Shown here: in pieces, positions 32,012-40,959 of the stretch
Numbering within the stretch: the stretch's first letter is position 1
Layout: every line of letters starts with the position of its first letter
DNA from: Polyangiaceae bacterium
GTDB taxonomy: Bacteria > Myxococcota_A > Polyangia > Polyangiales > Polyangiaceae
DNA: 64,000 bases
Assembly: GCA_016715885.1 (NCBI GenBank)
Contig: JADJXL010000015.1
Location: 310,001 to 374,000, forward strand
Reading direction: 5' to 3'
Notes under the pieces: generated by a model
What the model saw: the letters and a program-made list of their open reading frames with translations, nothing else
The model's database searches: none
Told to the model about the DNA's origin: nothing
Program-made: the position numbers and the translations under genes

Positions 32012-34806
32012 GGTTCGCTCGGCTTGCCACTTGGGCCAAAGATTTCAACCGTGCCTCGGTCACCATCGACCCGCACGAGGTCCCCCGTACGAATGGCAAC
32101 GGTTGCACCTGCAACGTTCACGACCGCAGGAACGCCGTATTCGCGCGCCACGACGGCTGCGTGTGAAAGCGGCCCGCCAAGCTCGGTCACGACGGCTGCC
32201 GACACGAGGAAAAGCGGCGACAGGCCAATGTCGGTCGTGCGAGCAACGAGCACTTCGCCAGCGCGGACGGCATCGAGGTCCGTCGTGCCGGGCGCAAGCA
32301 CACGCGCGCGGCCTTCGACCACGCCGCTCGACGCGGGCAAACCCTTGAGGTGCTTGCCAGCAGGCGGCGGAATCTGCACGGGCGGCGGCCTTCCAATGAA
32401 CGTCGGCGGCGGATCGGGCCTTGCTGCATCGCGAAGGTATTCGGCACGGCGCAAACGCACGACGTGACCCACATCTGCGTGGCCACTACGAAGCGCCTGC
32501 ACGAGCTCGTCGAAGGTGCAAAAGAAAACGGCTCCCTCGGGCAGCGTGGGATCGATGCGGCGCAACCGGCGATCCACATCGAGCGCGATCACGCGCAGCA
32601 TGCCCAGCACGCGCGTGACCCACGTGCGCATGCGTTCGCGCAGACGCGTGAACTGCTGCGTACGGTTCACGAGCGTTCGGACGGCATACATCTGCACCGG
32701 GCCCAGGCGCGTTTCGAGCTGCGCCATCTCGCGATCCGAAAGAGCTCGTGCACGCGCCAAAGCTCGGTCCGCTTCGCCTTCGGATGCGCGAAGCGACGAC
32801 ACGAGCATCGAAATCACGGGCTGCGAATCTTCACGCCAACGCGGTGTCGCTAACTCGGCTTCCCGCACGGCGCGATCGCCATACAGGTCCAAGAATCGTT
32901 CGAGCGCCCGACGCGTATTGCCTTCGGGCAAATCACTTGGACCTCGAACGGTTCCTGCAAGTAGCAATTCGCGCGCCGTAGGATCGTTTCGAACGACTTC
33001 GGCAAGCCGCGCCAACGCCACACCGGGAGCAGCACTGTCGAGCTCACGCACGCCACCCGTGAGGGCTTGTGCAAGCGACGCTCCGGTCGTGACGCCATCG
33101 AGCAAGATCGTCGCATCGCCCAGCGTCACGTCGTCACGCACGGACGTTCGTCGAGCCGCCACTTGATCGAGCAACCGTGCAAGCGCGAGGTGCGCAGCAA
33201 GCGACGCCGAAGCGCATTCGAGCATCAGCGTGCCGGTGCGATCGAGCAGCGCACTGGCGGTGTTGAGCGTCGTGACGAGCGCGTCGTCGGGCAGGATGCC
33301 GAGATCCATCTCGAGCAGCGATCGGCGCGCGCGATCGGCATCTTTTTCGTACGCGCGCACTTCGTGTTCGAGACGCGCTTGACGTGCGATGAGGCGCGGT
33401 GCGACGAGCGGCAAGCGCGAAATGAAGCGTCGTGACGAGACGTCTTCCGTTTGCTTTTCGAGCAGCGCAATCGCCGCGTCGCTCGCTCCACCACTCACTT
33501 GAAGAAGCGCTCTGGGCGTCAAAAACGGCACTTGCGCCGAGATCTGCATGAACCGCGACAGGTTCAAGTAAAACCGACCGTGCACGTTGGTCACGAGGTG
33601 CGCGCCTCGCGGCACGCGACATCCAAGCGCCGCGAACGCTTCTCGAAAACCTTTCTCCGAAAATTTTCGCGCAATCGACCACGTGAGCGGCGTGGCTGCA
33701 CCAGGCAATGCTTCCCCGACGTTTGCTCGTGACCACACGGTCGTTGCATCGCCGCCTTCGGGAAAACCTCCGCCGCCGATCGGCCGAACTTGAAGCACCA
33801 CGACGCGCTCGATGCCTTCGAGCGTTCGTTCCACGGCAAACTCGACGTCGAAAGGACCACTGCCACCTTGTTCCAATCGTTTGGCAAGCGCTCCAAGCTC
33901 TTGGATCGCGACGGACGAAAGCGCCGGCCGCGATACTTGCTCCGCCGCAATGGCTGCTTCTTCCAGACCATGCGAACCGACGACGACGGCGCGAGGTTTG
34001 TCCACGATGGACGTCGCGACGACGGATCCATCTTGCGCAAGACGCACGGAATCGGTGGGCATTGCGCCTTCGACGACGGGAGCACCGAGGCCCCATGTGG
34101 CGTTGATGAGCCGCTCATGCTCGCCCCAATGTGGCCCGGCCAAACCCGGTGGTGGAGCGGTGAATAGAACTCCAGCGGATTCTGCATGCGCCATGACCTG
34201 AATCACGACGGCCATGGAGACATCGCGTATCGCCGCGTGAGCCAGGTAGTCGAGCGCGCGCGGCAAAAACAAGCTGGCCCAGACCTGCTTGATCGCCGCC
34301 GCGAGCGCCTCGGGACCGCGAACACCGAGCACCGTCGTCGCCAGCCCCGCAAAGCTCGTCTCCGCAGCGTCTTCGCACGTGGCGCTCGAACGCACGGCAA
34401 GGCCCCACGGTGCAAAGCTCTCGACCTCGGCCCAAAGCGCTTGCAGCGCTGCTACGATGGCCGGTTCGAGCGGCGTTTCTTGGATGCGGTCCCGCGCGCG
34501 TGCGGCGCGATCGATGCCCACACGACTGCCCGCAAGCTTGATGAGCGTCGGCAGATCATGCCCTCGAGGAAGCGTGTCTCGAGAAAGCGCATCGAAGTGT
34601 TCAGCGGCTAGAGCCCAGCCTCGAGGAACCGGCAGTCCATCGCGCACGAGACGTCCGAGGCTCGATGCTTTGCCCCCAAACCGTCGCAAATCGCCACGCC
34701 TTCGACTGAATGCAGCTTCGAGCGGCCGGAGAATGACCTCGTAGCCCGACGCTTCCGCGCCCACGGGAGCGCGCATGTTGCGCATCGACGGATCGCCCAC
34801 GCTCAC
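32008..34806 (-). CDS. PEP-utilising / rifampicin phosphotransferase-like enzyme
   Basis: A 932-residue enzyme with the three-part design of pyruvate, phosphate dikinase relatives and rifampicin phosphotransferase: an N-terminal ATP-grasp domain (about 40-380, with GGKASSLGRL and VRSSATCEDAAETSFAGL), a large helical middle domain (400-800) and a C-terminal swivelling domain with the phospho-His H882 in TELGGPLSHAAVVAREYG. Such enzymes move a phosphate from ATP to the His and then to an acceptor. The middle domain is too divergent to name the acceptor, so antibiotic modification, PEP synthesis or another small molecule all remain possible. The ATG at 34806 is the only in-frame start upstream of the ATP-grasp domain other than internal ones. 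Confidence 0.85.
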   Translation of the reverse strand: MSVGDPSMRNMRAPVGAEASGYEVILRPLEAAFSRRRGDLRRFGGKASSLGRLVRDGLPVPRGWALAAEHFDALSRDTLPRGHDLPTLIKLAGSRVGIDRAARARDRIQETPLEPAIVAALQALWAEVESFAPWGLAVRSSATCEDAAETSFAGLATTVLGVRGPEALAAAIKQVWASLFLPRALDYLAHAAIRDVSMAVVIQVMAHAESAGVLFTAPPPGLAGPHWGEHERLINATWGLGAPVVEGAMPTDSVRLAQDGSVVATSIVDKPRAVVVGSHGLEEAAIAAEQVSRPALSSVAIQELGALAKRLEQGGSGPFDVEFAVERTLEGIERVVVLQVRPIGGGGFPEGGDATTVWSRANVGEALPGAATPLTWSIARKFSEKGFREAFAALGCRVPRGAHLVTNVHGRFYLNLSRFMQISAQVPFLTPRALLQVSGGASDAAIALLEKQTEDVSSRRFISRLPLVAPRLIARQARLEHEVRAYEKDADRARRSLLEMDLGILPDDALVTTLNTASALLDRTGTLMLECASASLAAHLALARLLDQVAARRTSVRDDVTLGDATILLDGVTTGASLAQALTGGVRELDSAAPGVALARLAEVVRNDPTARELLLAGTVRGPSDLPEGNTRRALERFLDLYGDRAVREAELATPRWREDSQPVISMLVSSLRASEGEADRALARARALSDREMAQLETRLGPVQMYAVRTLVNRTQQFTRLRERMRTWVTRVLGMLRVIALDVDRRLRRIDPTLPEGAVFFCTFDELVQALRSGHADVGHVVRLRRAEYLRDAARPDPPPTFIGRPPPVQIPPPAGKHLKGLPASSGVVEGRARVLAPGTTDLDAVRAGEVLVARTTDIGLSPLFLVSAAVVTELGGPLSHAAVVAREYGVPAVVNVAGATVAIRTGDLVRVDGDRGTVEIFGPSGKPSEP

Positions 34807-34974
34807 GCCTTACCATGCTTTCGGGTTTTGGTGCGAGGACCGCCAAAAACGGCGCTGGATGCTGTCGGGATCGATGGTCACGACGCGCGAGAGCACGCCT
34901 TTTGATGAGCCGAACGCGACGGAAAGTCCGCCGCACGTTCGGCAAAAAAGACAACACAATGATATTCTCCCGTC

Positions 34975-36129
34975 ATGACGACCGTGACGACGGCACCGCC
35001 TTTCGCTGATGCACCGCGCCCTCGAGCTTGGGCGAGCGGGCTCGGCGAGTTCGCGGCGGTGGGTGGCCTGACGCCGTTTCTCTACCCACTGTCCTGGATT
35101 TTGCGAAAAGCATTCGACCTCGAACCGACCGAATACATCATTTCCTTTGCGATGTTCGCCGCGGCGTTCGTCATCAACGACCCGCATTTCGCCGTAACGT
35201 ATTTTTTATTTTACAAAAACATCCGCGCACGAGCATTCGGAAACGAGTTTTCTGCAACGCAAAAAATTCGGTATTGGCTTGCCGGGTTCGTCGCACCGGT
35301 CGGGCTGATTGCTTGGGGCATTTCTGCCCTGGTTTTGCGATCGGCATATTCGATGGGTTTGATGATCCAGCTCATGTTTTTCCTGGTAGGCTGGCATTAC
35401 GTCAAACAAGGGTTTGGCGTGTTCTCGGTCTTGTCGGCACGTCGAGGCGTACGTTTCGACAAAGCCGAGCGATGGGCCATTTTGGGACATTGTTATGCAG
35501 GTTGGATGTACGCGTGGGCGACGCCGCGGGACATTGGTCATACTTCGTCGGAAAAGGGAATTTGGTATGTGACACTGCCGCATCCACGAGGGCTCGATCA
35601 GGTCGCGACGGTTTTGTTTCTCGCGACCATCCCGCCGCTCGTGTGGGTCTTCGTGAGCAAGTGGAAACGCGACGGACGATTGCCCATTTTGACGCCGCTC
35701 ACGGCGCTTTTGTGCAGCGTCTGGCCGTGGCTCATTTTTTCGAATGCCGATCCGCTGCTGCTCTACATGATCCCAGCGCTGCATTCGATCCAGTATTTGT
35801 ATTTCGTTTGGCTGCTCGAAGGAAACAAGGCGCGCGAACGAGAAGGACCGCCGCATTTCGAGCGATCGGCGACGTCGCGCCTTTTGGGACTGGCCGTATC
35901 GGCGCTCGCGCTCGGTTGGTTCTTCTTTCACATCGGCCCGGAGATTTTCGACACGCTGATTGGTTCACGATTGGCGAAGGGCGAATTGGATCCGATTGGA
36001 CCGACGCCGTGCTTCGCGGCGCTTTTCGCATTCGTGAACATCCACCACTACTGCATGGATGCGGTGATTTGGCGGCGCGAAAATCCGGAAACGCGGTATT
36101 TGCAGGTGCAGCGCAATCGACCGGCGTAA
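34975..36129 (+). CDS. Multi-pass membrane protein with His motifs, unknown function
   Basis: A 384-residue integral membrane protein with about eight to nine transmembrane helices. Conserved-looking His motifs lie at membrane borders: NDPHFAVTYFLFY, GWHYVKQGFG, PALHSIQYLYFVWL and NIHHYCMDAVIWRR near the C-terminus. Several His at helix ends recall membrane-bound diiron or heme enzymes, and similar HSIQYL / HHYxxDxxIWR motifs occur in unnamed bacterial membrane proteins. No signal peptide. The gene diverges from the PEP-utilising enzyme gene 168 nt away. I cannot name the reaction. Confidence 0.72.
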   Translation: MTTVTTAPPFADAPRPRAWASGLGEFAAVGGLTPFLYPLSWILRKAFDLEPTEYIISFAMFAAAFVINDPHFAVTYFLFYKNIRARAFGNEFSATQKIRYWLAGFVAPVGLIAWGISALVLRSAYSMGLMIQLMFFLVGWHYVKQGFGVFSVLSARRGVRFDKAERWAILGHCYAGWMYAWATPRDIGHTSSEKGIWYVTLPHPRGLDQVATVLFLATIPPLVWVFVSKWKRDGRLPILTPLTALLCSVWPWLIFSNADPLLLYMIPALHSIQYLYFVWLLEGNKAREREGPPHFERSATSRLLGLAVSALALGWFFFHIGPEIFDTLIGSRLAKGELDPIGPTPCFAALFAFVNIHHYCMDAVIWRRENPETRYLQVQRNRPA

Positions 36130-36136
36130 TCGACGT

Positions 36137-37039
36137 TCAGGGCCCCGGTAGCCCTCGAAGCACGCGCTCGTGCCACAGCAACATTTCTGCCCCACCGGGA
36201 CCTCGATTCCACGCGTAATCGTGCGGTCCGGGCGTCACGACGAGGTCGTGCGGAACGGACAAATCTTCGAGCGCCTTCGAGAGAGCTCGAACGGCCCCCA
36301 AAAACGGATCACCGTCGCTCGACACGAGGCGAATGGCGAGTTTTTTGCCGTGCGTCGCGCGCTTGGCCATCGCTGCAAACATGGGCGCCTCTTCGACTTT
36401 GATGGCAGGCTGCAAAGCTCCTACGGCGCCAAAGACATCGGCATGCAAAAAGCCGACGAGCAAGGCCAGGCGGCCTCCCATACTCACGCCATCGATTCCC
36501 GTGTTTTCTCGTGTGGACGAGCTCTTGCTTTCGGTCCGCGCGCGCGGAAGCAGCGATTCTCGCACGAATTGAGCAAATGGAGCTGCTCCGTTCGGCGAAC
36601 GATCTTTCAGGTCGGGCGTATATGGACACGCCACGACGAGCCCTTCGTAGGGATTCTTTTTCAATGATTCATTGAGCCGCCCGAGTCTGTCCGGGAGAAC
36701 CATTTCGCCAAGATCTGCCGCCGTGAGCGATCCTGCGCGCAGGCGCGTATCGAGTTTGTCGAGGCCATAATCATCACGCCAAGCTTTCGCGCCCACTTCG
36801 AGCCCTCGGCCGGATTCTCCGCGACCATGCAATGCAACGAGGACGGGCAAGGGATGCGATGACGGCGGCACGAGCAAAAGGGCACGTTGCTCGTCGGGGG
36901 GCGGAAACGAAAGGTCACGCCACCGGCCATCCGCCGTCGAAGTGGGAGGAGCGGATTTTCGGCAGCCAGCCAATGAAAGCCCACCAAGGGCTGCAAGGAG
37001 GTTGCGACGAGTTAGCAGGAGCGAGTCGGCGGAACGCAA
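36137..37039 (-). CDS. Exported alpha/beta hydrolase (esterase-like)
   Basis: A serine hydrolase of alpha/beta fold of about 300 residues. N-terminal RRNLLAALGGLSLAGC is a lipoprotein or Tat-like signal with lipobox LAGC. Core: LVALHGRGESG (oxyanion), nucleophile in DGVSMGGRLALL, acid in LVSSDGDPFL and His in TPGPHDYAWN, a complete triad. The frame extends to ATG 37168, but that would overlap the divergent lipoprotein gene and put 43 unlikely residues ahead of the signal; I take TTG 37039. It converges on the membrane protein, 7 nt apart. Substrate unknown; esterase or dienelactone-hydrolase-like are the nearest descriptions. Confidence 0.8.
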   Translation of the reverse strand: MRSADSLLLTRRNLLAALGGLSLAGCRKSAPPTSTADGRWRDLSFPPPDEQRALLLVPPSSHPLPVLVALHGRGESGRGLEVGAKAWRDDYGLDKLDTRLRAGSLTAADLGEMVLPDRLGRLNESLKKNPYEGLVVACPYTPDLKDRSPNGAAPFAQFVRESLLPRARTESKSSSTRENTGIDGVSMGGRLALLVGFLHADVFGAVGALQPAIKVEEAPMFAAMAKRATHGKKLAIRLVSSDGDPFLGAVRALSKALEDLSVPHDLVVTPGPHDYAWNRGPGGAEMLLWHERVLRGLPGP

Positions 37040-37150
37040 TGTGCGTGCATTGTGACAGACGAAAAGAATGATGCCAAGTTCGGTACATCGCGGTTGCGCG
37101 GAATCGACATTCCAGGCATCATCGAAGAGCACGCTTGCTTGGAGGTTTTC

Positions 37151-38395
37151 ATGCATCACGCCAAACAATTGGGAATTCGTCTTGCGTCACTTCTTTTTGC
37201 TACGGGCCTCGCCAGCGCGTCTGCAATCATTGGATGCGGGAGCGAAGTGTCGGAGGGGGGATCGACGTCCGGCAGTGGGGGCAGCGGGTCCGGATCGAGC
37301 GGATCGAGCGGATCGAGCTCGGGTGCACCGATGTGCTTTTCGGGAGACGCGCCAGTCCGGCAATGCTTCACGCTGGAACAATTGGAAAATGCGCTCAATT
37401 TTCCGCCCGGCGAACCGCTCGATCCCGACGCGGGTCCGCCTGACGGCGGATACGTCATGTTCACGGAATGCCCCGACCCCTCGATGGCGCGAAACGGGTG
37501 TTGCAATCCCGGCGTGGCGGGTCCGGAAATCGAAGGGGATCTTTGTTGTTATTACTTCTGCGAGGGACCGTGCTGCGGCCGAGCCTTTACCATTGATGGT
37601 CATGCGCGCGTCGCCGATACGACCGAGCGCGACGATTGGTGTGCAGATTGGTCGTCCGAGACAAACGACATCGATGACGTCACGCGCGGGGCGCTCGCGG
37701 ATGCGTGGCGCGCGGATGCGCAAATGGAGCATGCTTCGGTGGCGTCGTTTGCGCGGTTCACGCTGGAGCTCTTGGCGCTCGGTGCGCCGGCCGATCTCGT
37801 CGCGGCATCGCAATTGGCGTCGCTCGACGAAGTGGAGCATGCGCGGCTTTGTTTTGCGCTGGCGTCGCGTTTTTCGGGACAAGCTCACGGGCCAGGGCCG
37901 CTCGATATGGCGGGCGCATTGCGAGGGACTTCGCTTGCCGAATGCGCGGGTTTTGCGGTGATCGAGGGTTGCATTGGAGAAACCATTGCGGCGCTGACGG
38001 CGCGCGCGCAGCTCGATGTGGCGAAAGACGAGGACGCACGGCGGGCGCTTTTGCGCATTGCGGAGGACGAAGAGGCGCACGCGGCATTGGCGTGGCGATT
38101 CGTGGCGTGGGCGCTATCGATGGGAGGTGCGCCGGTGCGAGCGGCGGTGGCTCGAGCGTTCGACGAGGGAATGCGGAAGGTGCGAGCACACCGGAATGCC
38201 GATGCGGTGGGCATTGATGAAGTTGCGTGGCGGCATTTTGGAAGGCTGACGGCTGCGGAAATGGATCGCGCTACGGCGGATGCGCTGGAGGAAGCGATTG
38301 CACCGAATGCGCGGCTGCTTTTGGAACAGGCTGGGACGATTGCGGAAAAGCGGACGCGTCAGGCGCTTTCCGCGGAATCGAATACATTCGCGTAG
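37151..38395 (+). CDS. Ferritin-like diiron lipoprotein
   Basis: A 414-residue lipoprotein: a signal peptide with lipobox IIGC, a Gly/Ser linker, a Cys-rich middle part (12 Cys between about 55 and 165) and a ferritin-like four-helix domain (about 185-400). The helices carry the expected diiron ligands: EHAS in the first, EVEHARL (ExxH) in the second, Glu in EGCIGETIAAL and EDEEAHAALAW (ExxH) in the fourth. GGAGG lies 5 nt before ATG 37151. An exported lipid-anchored diiron protein is unusual; ferritin-like oxidase, hydroxylase or iron handling are all possible. It diverges from the hydrolase gene. Confidence 0.8.
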   Translation: MHHAKQLGIRLASLLFATGLASASAIIGCGSEVSEGGSTSGSGGSGSGSSGSSGSSSGAPMCFSGDAPVRQCFTLEQLENALNFPPGEPLDPDAGPPDGGYVMFTECPDPSMARNGCCNPGVAGPEIEGDLCCYYFCEGPCCGRAFTIDGHARVADTTERDDWCADWSSETNDIDDVTRGALADAWRADAQMEHASVASFARFTLELLALGAPADLVAASQLASLDEVEHARLCFALASRFSGQAHGPGPLDMAGALRGTSLAECAGFAVIEGCIGETIAALTARAQLDVAKDEDARRALLRIAEDEEAHAALAWRFVAWALSMGGAPVRAAVARAFDEGMRKVRAHRNADAVGIDEVAWRHFGRLTAAEMDRATADALEEAIAPNARLLLEQAGTIAEKRTRQALSAESNTFA

Positions 38396-38577
38396 ACCTG
38401 GTCCACGTCGATTTCGCAGTCGATTGCAGAAAGCGCAACGCGCTGTCCAGCCTCGTACGTACGCAGAACCCACGATCCATCATCCTGCCGCGTGAATACC
38501 TCGCCAAGCCTGCGGAGCGAGCGCAGTAATGCCGACGGCGGGATCGTTTGGATGCAGCAAATTATCGCCGCGACCAT
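38359..38577 (-). pseudogene. Fragment resembling the C-terminus of a Uma2-family protein
   Basis: A 72-residue frame whose last 50 residues (EVFTRQDDGSWVLRTYEAG through IDVDQVYANVF) have the look of the end of Uma2-family (DUF820) proteins, which are abundant in myxobacteria. The catalytic half that should lie upstream (higher coordinates) is missing, and the first residues are unrelated, so this is likely a gene remnant. It overlaps the end of the ferritin-like gene by 37 nt, another sign that it is not functional. The family call is from memory of the motif only. Confidence 0.4.
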
Positions 38578-39096
38578 GGGTCGGCGGTTTTAGATTCCGA
38601 CAGCACCTTCCACCACGATACGCGAGATTGGCCAGGATGCTGGCGGTTATCACCACTCACATTCAGGACGCCCGCACACAACGGACCTGACATTCTTGGA
38701 TACCTCGCCCTGACGTGGGGACGCAGATGCGCATGTCCGAGGTGCGAATCGAGCCCGTCGGCCATGCGAGTCATTTCAGAACGCGGACCATCCCTACGGC
38801 GACCGCGTCTGTGCTCATACGACCATCCCGACTTGGCAAGATCCCGCCATTGGCGACCCGCAAGTGAACGCTCCTCGTGACGCTTGGTCGGACGCAGGAC
38901 TCCTCTTCGGTGCAGACAGGATTCGTTCAGCGGCGCTGGCCATACGAGAAAGTGTCGCACACAACCCGGCGACTGTCCAGCAGAAAACCGCGCAAACAGG
39001 AAGAAATTGGTTCGTCCGAGTATACCATTGCGTCGTCTAATTCGACGGCATCCGCAATGATTTTGCAATGGCGTTACGATGCGCCCAACGCCGAAA
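38578..39096. other. 519-bp stretch without a convincing gene
   Basis: Both strands have open frames up to 240 codons, but their composition is Arg-rich and without domain signature, as expected for shadows in GC-rich DNA. It may be decayed sequence next to the Uma2-like remnant. I see no tRNA, repeat or clear promoter. Confidence 0.4.
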
Positions 39097-40056
39097 TCAC
39101 ATCCCCAGCCAAGGCCCAGGATCCTCCGGTACCGATCCGCGCCGAATCTCGAAATACACCGCCTCGCTCTGTCCCGCCGACGGCGACGTGCCCACACGCG
39201 CCCCCGCCGCAATCTTGTCGCCCACTCGAGCATCCGTTCCGCCAAGATTCGCGTATACGCTGTAATAACGATCACCATGATCCACAATGACCGTTAGACC
39301 GTACGCATCATAACGATCGGCAAACACGACATGGCCAGCCGCCACACTACGCACAGCGGCTGCAAGCTGAGTCACAAGCTCGATGCCGCTCACCCCATGC
39401 CTGTTCGACCGACGAACTTCAGCTCGGCCGGCCACGGGGAAATGTAGGCGCCCTTTCTGTGCGGCAAAGTCAAGGCGCGTGTCACCGTCGCGAGGCCCCG
39501 AGTCCGCTCCGTAAATCGCTACGTAGTCGGGCCTCGTCGACGATTCGAACGCCCGAGCAAACGCGGCTCGTCGCTCTTCCTCGGCATCGAGCGCTCGTTT
39601 GGCGCGCAGCATGGCCTCGCGCTGCACGTCGAGCGGTGCTCGTTCGGCAGCGAGGCGTTCGAGACGCTGGCGAATCACGTCTTTTCGTTTGATGAGATCA
39701 GCTTCTTGCGCGATGTCGCGTTCGAGAGCCCGGCGTACTCGCTCGACTTTCGCCGCGTGATCGACGAGTGCATCGAAACCTTCGCCCACGGGCAAAAGGC
39801 CCGCATGCACGTGGCGGTAATAAGCTCGGCCACGCGCGAGCATGCGTTTGCGCACGGTTTCGAGGCGCGGATCGATCGTCACGAGCTCAGCTTGGAGAGC
39901 TCGCTGTTCGTCGTCGATTCGCAAGATCAAGCGCTCGAAATCCGAAACGGCGTGAGACGCACGCACAGGCGATCCATCGATCGGGCTGCTCCCGCTCGCA
40001 GCGCTCGAGACGAGCGCCAGCAGCATCACCAAAGCGAACGATGTACGACGTTTCAT
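39097..40056 (-). CDS. envC: EnvC-like coiled-coil/LytM-domain protein, non-catalytic
   Basis: A 319-residue exported protein. ATG 40056 gives a signal peptide (MKRRTSFALVMLLALVSSAASG); the frame continues upstream into ftsX but that start is not credible. Residues 45-175 form a long coiled coil rich in Glu/Arg, residues 200-319 a LytM (M23) domain with GHVVFADRYDAYGLTVIVDHG. Catalytic M23 residues are lost: the TxYAHL His is Asn (YSVYANL) and the HxH site reads AVYFE. This pattern is that of EnvC, which activates amidases instead of cutting peptidoglycan itself. It is separated by 1 nt from ftsX, forming an ftsE-ftsX-envC operon. Confidence 0.88.
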   Translation of the reverse strand: MKRRTSFALVMLLALVSSAASGSSPIDGSPVRASHAVSDFERLILRIDDEQRALQAELVTIDPRLETVRKRMLARGRAYYRHVHAGLLPVGEGFDALVDHAAKVERVRRALERDIAQEADLIKRKDVIRQRLERLAAERAPLDVQREAMLRAKRALDAEEERRAAFARAFESSTRPDYVAIYGADSGPRDGDTRLDFAAQKGRLHFPVAGRAEVRRSNRHGVSGIELVTQLAAAVRSVAAGHVVFADRYDAYGLTVIVDHGDRYYSVYANLGGTDARVGDKIAAGARVGTSPSAGQSEAVYFEIRRGSVPEDPGPWLGM

Positions 40057-40057
40057 G

Positions 40058-40948
40058 TCACACGGGCCCCATCCGGCGGAGGCTGACGAGTGCGGTGGTC
40101 GCACCGAGGAGTCCGCCGAGCAACACGAATCCCACGCTGACGGTCCAAGGCAAAAACGAAGGCGAAAGGCCGAGCAAGTTCGCAAGCTCCTGATCGAAGC
40201 GACCTCGAACGAGCATGAAGAGCATGCCAAGCAGCGCAATTGCCGCCGCAGCGCCCGCTGCTCCCTGCATGGCTCCTTCGATCACGAACGGTTGGCGCAC
40301 AAACGAGTTTGTCGCTCCAACCAAGCGTAGCACTTCGACTTCGATGCGACGCCGGCTGAGGAGCAGGCGCATCGTGGAGCTGATGACGCTGAAGACGGCG
40401 CACATGACGACGATCGCCAGCGCAGCACTCGCGGTGACGCCGCCGCTCAACAGCGACGAGAGGCGTTCGGTCCAGCGCCTGTACGTCTCGACGGTCTCGA
40501 CCGCTGGAAGCGCTTGGAGCTTGAGCGCGATGGCTTGCAAGTCTTGATCGGCGACTTCGTCGGTGAATCCAAGCTCGAGCGACGCGGGAAACGCGCTTGC
40601 AGGAAGCGACGCAAGGGCCGAGTCCGTCTCGTCCACGACGACTTCGCGACGCGCCTGCGCGCTCGTGACGTGACGAACGCGCCGGATTCCTTGGGTTTTT
40701 TCGAGCGCTGCGATGAGCTCGGTGACTTCCTGGTCCGTCGCGTTGTCGCGCAGATACACCGTGGCTCGGCCCGCGTGAGACCAACGCTCGCGCACGGCGG
40801 AAAGGTTTGTCACGACGAGCAGCGATGCTGCGAGACAAACGAAGGCGACGGCCAGAGAAAAAATCGTGTGCAGGTGGGTGCGCATGTCACCGCGCCCAGG
40901 TCGCCAGGCTCGCATCGGCACGCGCACGCTGTATCGATCATTCGACAT
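40058..40948 (-). CDS. ftsX: Cell-division ABC transporter permease FtsX
   Basis: A 296-residue inner-membrane protein. The N-terminus has one transmembrane segment (about 28-50), then a periplasmic domain (VYLRDNATDQEVTELIAAL onward to about 165) and three C-terminal helices (AALAIVVMCAVFSV, GAAAAIALLGMLFML, VSVGFVLLGGLLGATTALVS). FtsX couples FtsE ATPase cycles to periplasmic amidase activation through EnvC. It lies downstream of ftsE (11 nt) and 1 nt upstream of the EnvC-like gene, the standard arrangement. Confidence 0.92.
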   Translation of the reverse strand: MSNDRYSVRVPMRAWRPGRGDMRTHLHTIFSLAVAFVCLAASLLVVTNLSAVRERWSHAGRATVYLRDNATDQEVTELIAALEKTQGIRRVRHVTSAQARREVVVDETDSALASLPASAFPASLELGFTDEVADQDLQAIALKLQALPAVETVETYRRWTERLSSLLSGGVTASAALAIVVMCAVFSVISSTMRLLLSRRRIEVEVLRLVGATNSFVRQPFVIEGAMQGAAGAAAAIALLGMLFMLVRGRFDQELANLLGLSPSFLPWTVSVGFVLLGGLLGATTALVSLRRMGPV

Positions 40949-40959
40949 GAAACTACTCC

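Noticed and set aside
38562..39287. 241-residue minus-strand frame
   Set aside because: Arg/Trp-rich composition, overlaps the EnvC gene, no domain or start signal.
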